Shown piece by piece: positions 52,228 through 60,585 of a stretch of DNA of 64,000 nt. The number at the start of each line of letters is the position of its first letter. Positions within the stretch are counted from its first letter, which is position 1. Source of the stretch: Cohnella endophytica. GTDB taxonomy: Bacteria > Bacillota > Bacilli > Paenibacillales > Paenibacillaceae. The translations under genes and the position numbers were made by a program. The stretch is from the NCBI RefSeq assembly GCF_003628305.1, contig NZ_RBZM01000001.1:186001-250000 (forward strand), written 5' to 3'. Under the pieces are notes generated by a model. The model did not search any database, was not told where the DNA came from, and worked only from the letters and a program-made list of their open reading frames with translations.

Positions 52228-53601
52228 ATGAGAACACTTTACTTGGATTGCGTATCCGGCATCGCCGGAGATATGGCTTTATCCGCATTGGTTGATCTAG
52301 GCGCGGATCCTGACTACGTCATCCGGCATCTTAGACAATTGCCGATCGATCCTTTCCGGATGGAATTCGAAAAGGTTGATCGACGAGGGATTACGGCAAA
52401 GTGGCTGAAGTTAAGCTTTGATCAAGCGAATCACGAGCACGAGCACGAGCACGACCATCACCATCATCACGATCACGACCATCACCACCATCATGAGCAC
52501 GACCATCACCACCATCATGAGCACGACCATCACCACCATCATGAGCACGACCATCACCACCATCACGAGCACGACCATCACCACAATCATGAGCATGACC
52601 ACCACCATCATCACGACCATGACCATCACCATCACCATCCTCACGAGCATAGAAAAGCTTCGGACATCCTTCGGATGATCGAAAGCTCTAGTCTCCCTGA
52701 AAGGGTTAAGGCGAGGAGTCTATCGATCTTTAGATTGATCGCCGAAGCGGAAGGCAAGATTCATGGGATGGATCCGGCCGATGTTCACTTTCACGAGGTA
52801 GGGGCTATGGATTCCATAGTGGACGTTATTGGTGTTTGTCTAGCGCTAGAAAGCTTAGATATCGGCGAAATCATTGTTTCGCCCGTGCCTACCGGAACCG
52901 GAAGACTCCGGATGGCTCATGGCTTATACCCGATACCGGCGCCTGCGACCGCTGAACTCCTCCGTGGGGTGCCGTTATCCTCCTTTACCGCGCAAGGAGA
53001 ACTGACTACGCCGACGGGAGCGGGAATCGTGAAGGCGCTCGCGTCCGGCTTCGGTCCTCTGCCCGCCGGAACCATTGATCTGATCGGATATGGAGCAGGC
53101 ACGAAAAATTTCGAGCATCCTAACGTCTTAAGAGCCGTTTTGTACCAAGAGGAACGTTCTGCGGCTACGGAAGAGACGATCGTCGTACTTGAAGCCCAGG
53201 TGGACGATACGACGGGCGAGACGCTTGGTTATGCGATGGAACGACTATTCGAGGCCGGCGCTCTTGATGTTTATTACACGCCCGTGTATATGAAGAAAAA
53301 TCGTCCCGGCGTTCTGATCAGCGTCTTATGTCATCCAGCAAATTGTGATCGATGCATGGAGACGCTGTTAACGGAAACCTCTACCTTCGGAGTACGCAAA
53401 AGTAATTGGCAAAGAAAAGCGCTTGAACGTCGATGGATTCAGATAGAAACTCCATACGGACCCCTTCGGGTAAAACAAGCAATGGATGGAGAGAGACTGA
53501 TTCGCCAAGCGCCGGAATACGAGGATGCGGCACAAGCCGCCCGTTCGTTCGGGGTACCCCTAGAGGAAGTCTATCGCGCGGTGCACAAAAAGTTAAACTA
53601 G
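52228..53601 (+). CDS. larC: LarC, nickel insertion enzyme with long His-rich insert
   Basis: 457 residues, one continuous frame. LarC uses CTP to insert nickel into the pincer cofactor. The N-terminal part (YLDCVSGIAGDMALSALVDLGAD) and the FHEVGAMDSIVDVIG motif are typical. Between residues ~69 and ~142 is a tract of His with Asp/Glu from tandem 24-bp DNA repeats, a likely nickel store. In L. plantarum larC is split and joined by programmed frameshifting; here it is not. ATG 52228 follows GGAGG. Confidence 0.92.
   Translation: MRTLYLDCVSGIAGDMALSALVDLGADPDYVIRHLRQLPIDPFRMEFEKVDRRGITAKWLKLSFDQANHEHEHEHDHHHHHDHDHHHHHEHDHHHHHEHDHHHHHEHDHHHHHEHDHHHNHEHDHHHHHDHDHHHHHPHEHRKASDILRMIESSSLPERVKARSLSIFRLIAEAEGKIHGMDPADVHFHEVGAMDSIVDVIGVCLALESLDIGEIIVSPVPTGTGRLRMAHGLYPIPAPATAELLRGVPLSSFTAQGELTTPTGAGIVKALASGFGPLPAGTIDLIGYGAGTKNFEHPNVLRAVLYQEERSAATEETIVVLEAQVDDTTGETLGYAMERLFEAGALDVYYTPVYMKKNRPGVLISVLCHPANCDRCMETLLTETSTFGVRKSNWQRKALERRWIQIETPYGPLRVKQAMDGERLIRQAPEYEDAAQAARSFGVPLEEVYRAVHKKLN
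52432..52650 (+). repeat. Tandem 24-bp repeats encoding the LarC His tract
   Basis: Units of the form GAGCACGACCATCACCACCA plus TCAT repeat about nine times with small changes, giving the protein unit EHDHHHHH. Some units have lost or changed codons (HHHNH, HHHHP), so the tract is variable and prone to length change. Confidence 0.9.
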
Positions 53602-53694
53602 CGGGAATGTTCGTGTTCAAGGTATGCCGCCTATCTATTCAGCTTTATTCCGGGAGTGCGATTTTAACCGGAAAGAGCTTTTTTTAACCCGCTA

Positions 53695-53708
53695 TAACAA
53701 CGTTGTTA
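53695..53708. promoter_or_regulatory. LacI-type operator before the second uronate operon
   Basis: TAACAACGTTGTTA is a perfect 14-bp palindrome and contains the same ACAACGTTGT core as the lar operon operator at 47130-47139. A TATAAC at 53693-53698 overlaps it, 42 bp before the TTG start at 53740, so bound repressor would block transcription. Confidence 0.75.
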
Positions 53709-53739
53709 ACTTATTCGACTAAACAAGGAGTAGATCAAT

Positions 53740-55002
53740 TTGAGCCAACAACAAAAGATCGAAGATCTAGCATTGCTTCGTAGCACCGTCGAACGGTTAG
53801 CAAGCAGCCTGCCTGTTACGGATATGCATACACATTTATACGCGCCCGAATTCGGCGAACTGCTACTATGGGGAATCGATGAATTACTTACTTACCATTA
53901 TTTGATATCGGAGTCTTTCCGATGGTCGGAAGAGGATTATAGTCATTTCTGGTCGATGTCCAAACGCGAGCAAGCGGATTGGATATGGAAAAAGCTCTTT
54001 ATCGACCATTCTCCAGTAAGCGAGGCGGCTACCGGGTTTATCACGATCCTCCAAAGCCTTGGTCTGGACGTTACCTCGCGTAATCTGGATGACTATCGTC
54101 GGGAGCTGGAGAAACGTACGGCGAACGAACAAGTGGACGACGTCATGAAGCTCGCGGGCGTCGACAAAATCGTCATGACGAACGACCCGTTCGACCCGAT
54201 TGAACGCCCGGTCTGGCTGTCCGGCGGCGGAAAGACGGATCCTCGGTTCTATGCCGCGCTTCGGGTGGATGCCTTGCTGAATGACTGGCCGAATGCGGTT
54301 AAGGAACTTCAAAACCTTGGTTATGAAGTACAAGCGGAGTGGACGGAACGGACAAAAGCCGAGACTCGAAGATTTCTGTCGGAATGGATCGTTCGAATGG
54401 ACGCGCTCTACCTTGCCGTCTCGATGCCTGGCGACTTTAGATATCCAGCGGAGGATCATCGCAGCAAGATGATCGACGAAGTTATGGTTCCGGTATGCCA
54501 AGAGAGGAATATTCCGTTCGCGCTAATGATCGGCGTACGCCGGAGAGTTAACCCTTCGCTTAAGCTCGCGGGCGATATGAGCATGTTATCCGACGTGTCG
54601 GCAGTCGAAGCTTTATGCCGCCGTTATCCGGATCAGAAGTTTTTAATCACGATGCTCGCAAGAGAGAATCAGCATGAATTGACGGTGCTTGCGCGCAAAT
54701 TCCGCAATTTGATGATTTTCGGCTGCTGGTGGTTCCTTCACATCGAATCCATGGTCGAGGAGATGACGAAGTTCCGGGTGGAGCTGTTAGGAACATCAAT
54801 GATCCCTCAGCATTCCGATTGTCGCGTCTTCGAACAATTGATCTACAAATGGGGACATTCCAGAAGAATTATCGGGAACGTACTTGCGGACAAATATGAG
54901 AAGCTACACCTGAGCGGCTGGCGCTTAACGGAAGAGGAAATCAAGCGGGATATTGACGATCTGTTTAATCGGAATTTCTGGCGTTTTCTGGGGAAGGCTT
55001 AA
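53740..55002 (+). CDS. Uronate isomerase-like amidohydrolase-superfamily protein
   Basis: 420 residues from TTG 53740, 9 nt after AAGGAG. It has an N-terminal metal motif (TDMHTHL), MLARENQHEL and FGCWWFLHIESMV in the second half, and SMIPQHSDCRVFEQLIYKW, all as in uronate isomerase relatives. Classical UxaC is ~470 residues and this form is shorter and divergent. Uronate isomerases convert glucuronate to fructuronate. The shared LacI operator and the fructuronate-reductase-like SDR upstream support that role here. Confidence 0.75.
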   Translation: MSQQQKIEDLALLRSTVERLASSLPVTDMHTHLYAPEFGELLLWGIDELLTYHYLISESFRWSEEDYSHFWSMSKREQADWIWKKLFIDHSPVSEAATGFITILQSLGLDVTSRNLDDYRRELEKRTANEQVDDVMKLAGVDKIVMTNDPFDPIERPVWLSGGGKTDPRFYAALRVDALLNDWPNAVKELQNLGYEVQAEWTERTKAETRRFLSEWIVRMDALYLAVSMPGDFRYPAEDHRSKMIDEVMVPVCQERNIPFALMIGVRRRVNPSLKLAGDMSMLSDVSAVEALCRRYPDQKFLITMLARENQHELTVLARKFRNLMIFGCWWFLHIESMVEEMTKFRVELLGTSMIPQHSDCRVFEQLIYKWGHSRRIIGNVLADKYEKLHLSGWRLTEEEIKRDIDDLFNRNFWRFLGKA

Positions 55003-55026
55003 CTACCATTTAAGGGGATCGAGACC

Positions 55027-56100
55027 ATGCAAAAAAAAGACGGAATGAATTATGCACCGCAAGGTAAGCCGAATCTCGTCGTGAAGCCCGGAGAGTTCGT
55101 CTTCGCCGTGATCGCGCTGGATCATGGCCACATTTATGGCATGAGTAACGGTTTAATAGAAGCGGGAGCCGAATTAAAGTGGGTGTATGATCCGGATTCC
55201 GAAAAAGTGAAAGCGTTTTGCGATAAATATCCGCAAGTCAAGGCCGCATCCTCGGAGGAGGAAATTCTCAACGATCCCGAGGTACGCTTGATCGCCGCAG
55301 CGGCCATACCGTCTGAACGGGCTGCGCTCGGGATGCGGGCGATGGATCACGGCAAGGACTATTTCACGGATAAAACCCCTTTTACGACACTGGAGCAATT
55401 GGCTGCCGCCAAAGAAAAAGCGGCTGCGACCGGCCAAAAATATTACGTCTATTTCAGCGAGCGTTTGCACGTGGAAAGCGCCGTGTTCGCGGGGCAATTG
55501 ATTCAAGAGGGCGCGATCGGCCGCGTCGTACAGGTCATCGGTTTGGGTCCGCACAGATTAAACGCTCCATCGCGCCCCGATTGGTTTTTCCGATTCGAGA
55601 AGTACGGCGGAATTCTATGCGATATCGGAAGCCATCAGATCGAGCAATTTTTATATTACGCGGGCTGTAAGGACGCGACCGTGGCCAGCAGCAAAGTAGC
55701 GAACTATCATGCCAAGGAATACCCGGAGCTTGAAGACTTCGGGGATGCGACCCTGATCGGGGACAATGGCGCGACTTTTTATTTCCGGGTCGACTGGTTA
55801 ACGCCGAACGGGCTCGGCACTTGGGGGGATGGACGCACGATCATTCTAGGTACGGACGGGTATATCGAAATAAGAAAATATATCGACGTCGCGCGCGATC
55901 CGCAAGGCGATCAACTCTATTTGGTCAATCACGAAGGAGAACGTCGTTATGCGTTAAACGGTCAAGTCGGGTTTCCGTTCTTCGGACAATTCATTTTGGA
56001 TTGCTTGAACCGAACCGAGCTTGCGATGACGCAGGAGCATGTATTCAAGGCGGCGGAGTTATGTCTTACGGCTCAGCAACAAGCGGTTCGCGTGGAGTAG
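55027..56100 (+). CDS. Gfo/Idh/MocA-family oxidoreductase
   Basis: 357 residues with a Rossmann N-terminal domain and a C-terminal dehydrogenase domain. The usual EKP is replaced by DKTPF (YFTDKTPFTTLEQL), with a catalytic-type RPDWFF...DIGSHQIEQFLYY. It is NAD(P)-dependent on a sugar or sugar acid. Second gene of the LacI-controlled operon. It may offer an entry route for a related uronate or oxidised sugar. Confidence 0.85.
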   Translation: MQKKDGMNYAPQGKPNLVVKPGEFVFAVIALDHGHIYGMSNGLIEAGAELKWVYDPDSEKVKAFCDKYPQVKAASSEEEILNDPEVRLIAAAAIPSERAALGMRAMDHGKDYFTDKTPFTTLEQLAAAKEKAAATGQKYYVYFSERLHVESAVFAGQLIQEGAIGRVVQVIGLGPHRLNAPSRPDWFFRFEKYGGILCDIGSHQIEQFLYYAGCKDATVASSKVANYHAKEYPELEDFGDATLIGDNGATFYFRVDWLTPNGLGTWGDGRTIILGTDGYIEIRKYIDVARDPQGDQLYLVNHEGERRYALNGQVGFPFFGQFILDCLNRTELAMTQEHVFKAAELCLTAQQQAVRVE

Positions 56101-56134
56101 CGGTTTCGACTAACGATGATAAGGGGGTTGCCCG

Positions 56135-56554
56135 ATGAATCCGGAGTGCATGTATTGTACGAGCGATGGCCGGTTGGAGAAGATCATGATCGAGATCGGC
56201 AAGCTTCGAGTTTCCACGGTATTTTTATTCCGGGAACAGACCTATAAGGGAAGATGCGTCGTGGCGCTGAACGAGCATCACAGGGAGTTGTTTCAGCTGT
56301 CCCAAGAAATGCAAGACGCATATATGAGAGACGTTGCTCAAACTGCGCGGGCGGTTGAGCAAGCCTTCTCCGCGGACAAAATCAACTACGGGGCGTTCGG
56401 GGATACGATGCCTCATGTCCATTTCCACATCGTACCTAAATATAAAGACGGACCGGCTTGGGGTAAAATGTTCGAGATGAATCCGTCCGAGAATAAGCAG
56501 CTTACGGACGAAGAATACCAAGAGATAATCGGAAAAATAAAGGATTGTTTGTAA
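56135..56554 (+). CDS. HIT-family nucleotide hydrolase
   Basis: 139 residues with the histidine triad HVHFHIV (~100-106), an N-terminal Cys pair (CMYC) and a short C-terminal tail. HIT proteins hydrolyse adenylated or other nucleoside-phosphate compounds. Last gene of the operon; it could clean up a nucleotide by-product, but nothing in the sequence shows it. ATG 56135 follows AGGGGG. Confidence 0.85.
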   Translation: MNPECMYCTSDGRLEKIMIEIGKLRVSTVFLFREQTYKGRCVVALNEHHRELFQLSQEMQDAYMRDVAQTARAVEQAFSADKINYGAFGDTMPHVHFHIVPKYKDGPAWGKMFEMNPSENKQLTDEEYQEIIGKIKDCL

Positions 56555-56583
56555 GATTCAAGAAGGCATCATGTGCGCACATT

Positions 56584-57090
56584 CTAAAAAAGTCCCGTTT
56601 TGGGGCTTTTTCTTTTTGGATATAGCTTCAGGATATATTCTTCAACTTCCTCAGCTCGTGAATTGGAGTACCCCTTGTCTTCCCCTTTAATCTCAAAGCC
56701 ACACTTTTCTAATACGCGAATGGAAGCAATGTTATCCTTCGCCGCACGAGCATAAAGGGGGCGAAAGGTTATACAATCCAGAAATTGAGAGAGTGCTTCA
56801 GTCGCGACACCTTTCCCCCAGTATTCCCGTCCGATCCAGTAGCTGACTTCCCGTTCACCGAACTGTTCAAAGCTAGAGACATGTCCAGCCACACTTCCAC
56901 TATAAATTACTGTCTTTTTTATAATCGTCTCATTGTTTAAAATCTTCTCCCAATGTGCCTTAAAAGCGACCTTATCCGACGGGTCCTTAGCAGTAAAGGC
57001 AGCCATAAAATTGGCAGTCGTGTCCATCTGCTGATCAAAAAAAATCGACAGGTCATCATCGATTACGTCACGCAACATCACGATTTCCAT
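56584..57090 (-). CDS. GNAT-family acetyltransferase (RimJ/L-like)
   Basis: 168 residues from ATG 57090, after GAGGTGT; the longer ATG at 57126 lies before that site. It has an acceptor region (FEQFGEREVSYWIGREYWGKGVATEALSQF, split here by rule to 20 residues as SYWIGREYWGKGVATEAL) with the acetyl-CoA loop, and IASIRVLEKCGFE near the end. Similar to protein/small-molecule acetyltransferases such as RimJ/RimL. Its AT-rich upstream suggests a different base composition from its neighbours. Confidence 0.78.
   Translation of the reverse strand: MEIVMLRDVIDDDLSIFFDQQMDTTANFMAAFTAKDPSDKVAFKAHWEKILNNETIIKKTVIYSGSVAGHVSSFEQFGEREVSYWIGREYWGKGVATEALSQFLDCITFRPLYARAAKDNIASIRVLEKCGFEIKGEDKGYSNSRAEEVEEYILKLYPKRKSPKTGLF
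56586..56612. terminator. Bidirectional terminator between HIT and GNAT genes
   Basis: AAAAAGTCCC pairs with GGGGCTTTTT around a short loop, flanked by A and T runs. It overlaps the end of the minus-strand GNAT gene. Confidence 0.8.
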
Positions 57091-57266
57091 TTTACACCTC
57101 ATTATAGGTAAAAATTTTTTCTGCATATTTGAAGTGATAAACCCTTTTGTCCAACAATAGAACTAATGTTCGTATTTGTCAAATATCAACAATACAATTT
57201 AACCTAGCCTTCTTTTAAATACGAGGATTTTTAGGATTCTTTTAATATCCGGTTTTTTTGTTCCAA

Positions 57267-57304
57267 GAGAAAGATTATTTCGCTTTTTGCAAAGATAGTT
57301 GAGT
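57267..57304 (+). promoter_or_regulatory. Promoter element shared with the 62.5 kb binding-protein gene (copy A)
   Basis: Starting at GAGAAAGATTATTTCG (57267-57282), followed by TGCAAAGATAGTTGAGT (57288-57304), this matches GAGAAAAATAATTTCG (62491-62506) and TGCAAAAATAGTTGGGT (62512-62528) with equal spacing. Both also have a GGATTTTT box and a TTTnATCCGG box upstream. A common activator is likely, possibly a YesN/AraC type not encoded in the window. The rest of the 323-bp gap (57091-57413) is AT-rich with no gene. Confidence 0.6.
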
Positions 57305-57413
57305 GTATTCGGAGAGTCATCCGACTTAAAATAAAGGCATATTTCCGTAATCTTAGGAACAACGAGTCAATGGTGCATGCAATAAAATAGGAATCAGAAA
57401 GCAGGGGATTATT

Positions 57414-58574
57414 ATGAAAGCCGTAAAATTAGGGATTATTGGTTTAGGAGCGGAAGGCGGAATGTACGCTGGGTTCCTGGCGGAAGGTAAAGTGAATAAC
57501 ATGGTCATCGGAGCAATCTGCGATATCGACCCTGCCAAAAAGGCAGCGGCGGCCGAGAAATATCCGAATGTGCCTTTCTATGACAACTATTTGGACATGC
57601 TGGAGAGCGGTAAGGTCGATGCTATCGTTACTTGCGTTCCTCATTACCTCCATCCGGAGATGGGAATTGCGGCATTGGAGAGAAACATCCACGCGTTGGT
57701 AGAAAAACCGGCCGGCGTATATACGAAACAGGTCCAACAATTAAACGATTATGCGGCATCCAAACCGGAGTTGACCTTTGCGATTTTCTTTAATCAGAGA
57801 ACCAATCCGCTCTACCAGAAGCTCAAAGAGTTGATCGATAATGGCGAGATTGGAGAGATTCGCCGCACGAACTGGATGATTACGACGTGGTGGAGACCGC
57901 AAGGCTATTACGATCAAAGCGCGTGGAGAGCAACTTGGGGCGGCGAAGGCGGAGGCGTACTCGTTAACCAAGCTCCGCATCAGCTTGATTTGCTTCAGTG
58001 GATTTGCGGTATGCCGAGCAAAGTGTACTCCAACGTGAAATACGGCTACCAAAGGAATATCGCCGTTGAAGACGAAGTATCCGCTGTATTCGACTACGAG
58101 AATGGCGCGACTGGCGTATTCATTACTTGCACCCATGACGTTCTGGGTACGGACCGTTTCGAGATTCTTGGCGAGAAGGGTAAGATCGTCGTCGATGACA
58201 GCAAGAAAATCACGATCAAACGACTTGTTAAGCCCGAGTCCGAAATGAACGCGACAATGAGCATGAACGATGTCATGAAAATATTCATGGGCCAAAGCGA
58301 TTCCAACATCTACAGCGAAGAAGTGCTGGAGTTCGAAAACGTATGGGGTGCTCAGCATATGACCGTGTTGGAAAACTTCGCAGCTAATATCGTGGACGGC
58401 ACGCCGTTAATCGCTCCCGGCAGCGACGGAATACATGGCGTTAGACTTGCCAATGCAATCCATCTGTCGAGTTTCCTAGGTAAAAAAGTAGAGATTCCTT
58501 TCGATGAAGAGCTGTATTTGGTTGAATTAAACAAAAAAATTAAAGAAGAGAACAAGTATCCAACACGTTCTTAA
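57414..58574 (+). CDS. Gfo/Idh/MocA-family oxidoreductase
   Basis: 386 residues. N-terminal Rossmann start KLGIIGLGAEGGMYAGFLAEG, the EKP motif in LVEKPAGVYTKQ, and a C-terminal lid with HQLDLLQWICG. It is the first gene of an operon with another Gfo/Idh protein and an isomerase, likely oxidising or reducing a sugar ring position. ATG 57414 follows AGGGGA. Confidence 0.88.
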   Translation: MKAVKLGIIGLGAEGGMYAGFLAEGKVNNMVIGAICDIDPAKKAAAAEKYPNVPFYDNYLDMLESGKVDAIVTCVPHYLHPEMGIAALERNIHALVEKPAGVYTKQVQQLNDYAASKPELTFAIFFNQRTNPLYQKLKELIDNGEIGEIRRTNWMITTWWRPQGYYDQSAWRATWGGEGGGVLVNQAPHQLDLLQWICGMPSKVYSNVKYGYQRNIAVEDEVSAVFDYENGATGVFITCTHDVLGTDRFEILGEKGKIVVDDSKKITIKRLVKPESEMNATMSMNDVMKIFMGQSDSNIYSEEVLEFENVWGAQHMTVLENFAANIVDGTPLIAPGSDGIHGVRLANAIHLSSFLGKKVEIPFDEELYLVELNKKIKEENKYPTRS

Positions 58575-58585
58575 ATATCAAAAAT

Positions 58586-58623
58586 GAAACTAACTCATAA
58601 CGCTTAGGTTATGAGTTAGTTTC
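58586..58623 (+). other. Strong intercistronic stem-loop
   Basis: GAAACTAACTCATAAC pairs perfectly with GTTATGAGTTAGTTTC around a 6-nt loop, but only CCC follows, so it is not a classic terminator. It may be a partial terminator or an mRNA-stability element that sets the ratio of the flanking oxidoreductases. Confidence 0.65.
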
Positions 58624-58639
58624 CCAAATGGAGGATTTA

Positions 58640-59644
58640 ATGATAAAGACAGCCGTTATCGGTCTTGGGGATATTTCTCATATTCATATTCCCGCCATTC
58701 AAGCTAATCCCTATGCCCGCCTGGTCGCGGTCTGCGATATCGATGAATCCTTAAGCAATGCCGTGCCCGGCGTGAATTTCTATACCGATCTTCATGCGAT
58801 GCTGGAGCAAGAGGATTTGGATTGCGTGCATATTTGTCTGCCGCATTATCTTCACGTTCCCGTGGCGCAAGCCTGCGTAGCGAAAGGCGTCCATGTGTTC
58901 CTCGAAAAACCCGTGGCCTTAAACACCGAGGAAGCTTTAACCCTAGCTAAGCTAGAGCAAGACCATCCGGAGGTTAAAATATGCGTATGCTTTCAGAATC
59001 GGTTCAACGAAACCTTCGAAAAGCTACGGGAAATCGTCGATAGCGGCCAATATGGCGAAGTTAAAGGCTTGAAGGGATTAGTGGCCTGGCATCGGCCCAA
59101 ATCTTATTACGAAGCGAAGCCATGGCGAGGCAAGATGGAGCTTGCGGGCGGCGGGGTCATGATTAACCAAGCCGTCCACACTTTGGATTTAATGCAGCTT
59201 CTCGGCGGACGAATCGAATCCATAAGAGGTACGATCGATCAACTATTAGATTATGGCATCGAAGTCGAGGACACCGCAACCGCGCGTATCATGTTCGAGA
59301 ACGGCGCAACGGGGTTATATTATGCAACGATAGCGAATCCGGACAATTCCAGCGTGGAGTTGGAGGTCATGTTAGAGAAAGCGAAATTCATCATCAAAGA
59401 CAGTATTCTAACTTTTCTTAACGAACATGGCGAGAGAGAAACGCTCATTGAAGACACGAAGTTGCCGGGCACCAAGTTCTATTACGGGGCAAGTCACCTC
59501 AAGCTCATTCATCAATTCTATAGTTGCATCGAGGCGGACACGCATAATTACGTACATGTGAAGGACGCGCTAACATCCGTAAAGATGATCGATGCCATTC
59601 GTGAATCATCCGCAACTAAACTTACGATCCGTGGAGGTTTCTAA
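58640..59644 (+). CDS. Gfo/Idh/MocA-family oxidoreductase
   Basis: 334 residues from ATG 58640, 5 nt after GGAGG; ATG 58628 lies before that site. Rossmann start TAVIGLGDISHIHIPAIQ, EKP in FLEKPVALNTEE, and the lid motif NQAVHTLDLMQLLGG. Partner of the other two genes of this operon; the substrate is unknown but is probably the same sugar as for them. Confidence 0.88.
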   Translation: MIKTAVIGLGDISHIHIPAIQANPYARLVAVCDIDESLSNAVPGVNFYTDLHAMLEQEDLDCVHICLPHYLHVPVAQACVAKGVHVFLEKPVALNTEEALTLAKLEQDHPEVKICVCFQNRFNETFEKLREIVDSGQYGEVKGLKGLVAWHRPKSYYEAKPWRGKMELAGGGVMINQAVHTLDLMQLLGGRIESIRGTIDQLLDYGIEVEDTATARIMFENGATGLYYATIANPDNSSVELEVMLEKAKFIIKDSILTFLNEHGERETLIEDTKLPGTKFYYGASHLKLIHQFYSCIEADTHNYVHVKDALTSVKMIDAIRESSATKLTIRGGF

Positions 59645-59646
59645 AT

Positions 59647-60510
59647 ATGAAAAAAGGTAAAATCGGCGTGCAAATGATGATGCTAAAAGGTAAAGTGGAT
59701 GAAATCGGCGTCTACGAAACGATGAGAAAGCTGACCGAGCTGGGCTATTATTGCGTAGAGGTTTCGCAGATTCCAATGACGCCCGAGAACGTCGCCGAAC
59801 TAAGAAGGGCGAGCTTGGATTTCCATATCAAGATTGCCTCGCTTTCCGCAGCAGTAGAACCGATGATGCCGGGCATGCCCGGAGAGACACTTGCTGCCGA
59901 TTTCGACAAAATCGTAAACGACTGCAAAACATTGGATTGCAACTATTTACGCATTGGCATGCTTCCGTTCACGTCGATCGGACATAAAGACAAAATCATG
60001 GAATTCGTGCAAAAAGCGGATTTCTACGCGGAGAAACTAGCGGCGCACGGCATTGAGCTGTATTATCATAACCACCATATCGAGTTCCAGAAATACGATG
60101 GAGAATACTTATTGGATATTATCAAGAACAATACTTCTCATATAGGCTTCGAGTTCGACGTTCACTGGATTCAACGAGGCGGGGAAAATCCGGTAGAGTT
60201 TATTAGGAAATATGCGGGCCGTATCGCGTTATTGCACATTAAGGATTACCGTATCGGCCAGATCGACTTGAATGCCCTTGCCGGCGGTTTCGATATGGAT
60301 AAATTTTTTCAAGCGTTCAACAATACGGTACAATTCGCGGAAGTCGGCGAAGGCAACCTGGATATAAAAAGCATCATGGAAGCCGGGCTCGAGAGCGGTT
60401 CAAAGTATTTCTTAGTAGAGCAAGACGACGTGTACGGGCGTGATCCGTTCGATTGCTTACGAACTTCCGGCGACAACCTGAGAAAATTAGGCTTTGCGGA
60501 TTGGTTTTAA
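59647..60510 (+). CDS. Sugar phosphate isomerase/epimerase (xylose isomerase-like TIM barrel)
   Basis: 287 residues with the AP-endonuclease-2/IolE-like fold: YYHNHHIEFQKYDGEYLLDI, FEFDVHWIQRGGENPVEF and LLHIKDYRI carry the metal ligands (His, Asp, Glu). Such proteins act after Gfo/Idh dehydrogenases on keto-sugars or inosose. ATG 59647 follows TGGAGG near the end of the upstream gene, so it is coupled. Confidence 0.85.
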   Translation: MKKGKIGVQMMMLKGKVDEIGVYETMRKLTELGYYCVEVSQIPMTPENVAELRRASLDFHIKIASLSAAVEPMMPGMPGETLAADFDKIVNDCKTLDCNYLRIGMLPFTSIGHKDKIMEFVQKADFYAEKLAAHGIELYYHNHHIEFQKYDGEYLLDIIKNNTSHIGFEFDVHWIQRGGENPVEFIRKYAGRIALLHIKDYRIGQIDLNALAGGFDMDKFFQAFNNTVQFAEVGEGNLDIKSIMEAGLESGSKYFLVEQDDVYGRDPFDCLRTSGDNLRKLGFADWF

Positions 60511-60549
60511 GTAAAGACGAAATATATTAAAAACTTCCACCCAAAAACT

Positions 60550-60579
60550 AACCCCCGTTTCCTAAGCGAGACGGGGGTT
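60550..60579. terminator. Bidirectional terminator before the convergent uidA
   Basis: AACCCCCGTTTC pairs with GAGACGGGGGTT (one G-U) around CTAAGC, then T-rich sequence. It ends both the isomerase operon and the minus-strand glucuronidase. Confidence 0.85.
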
Positions 60580-60585
60580 GGGTTT

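Noticed and set aside
52411-52678. Repeated 24-bp units as a CRISPR array, and the Met/Val-rich frame on the opposite strand as a gene
   Set aside because: The units are contiguous with no spacers, lie in frame inside larC and encode its His tract; the opposite-strand frame is only the complement of the repeat.
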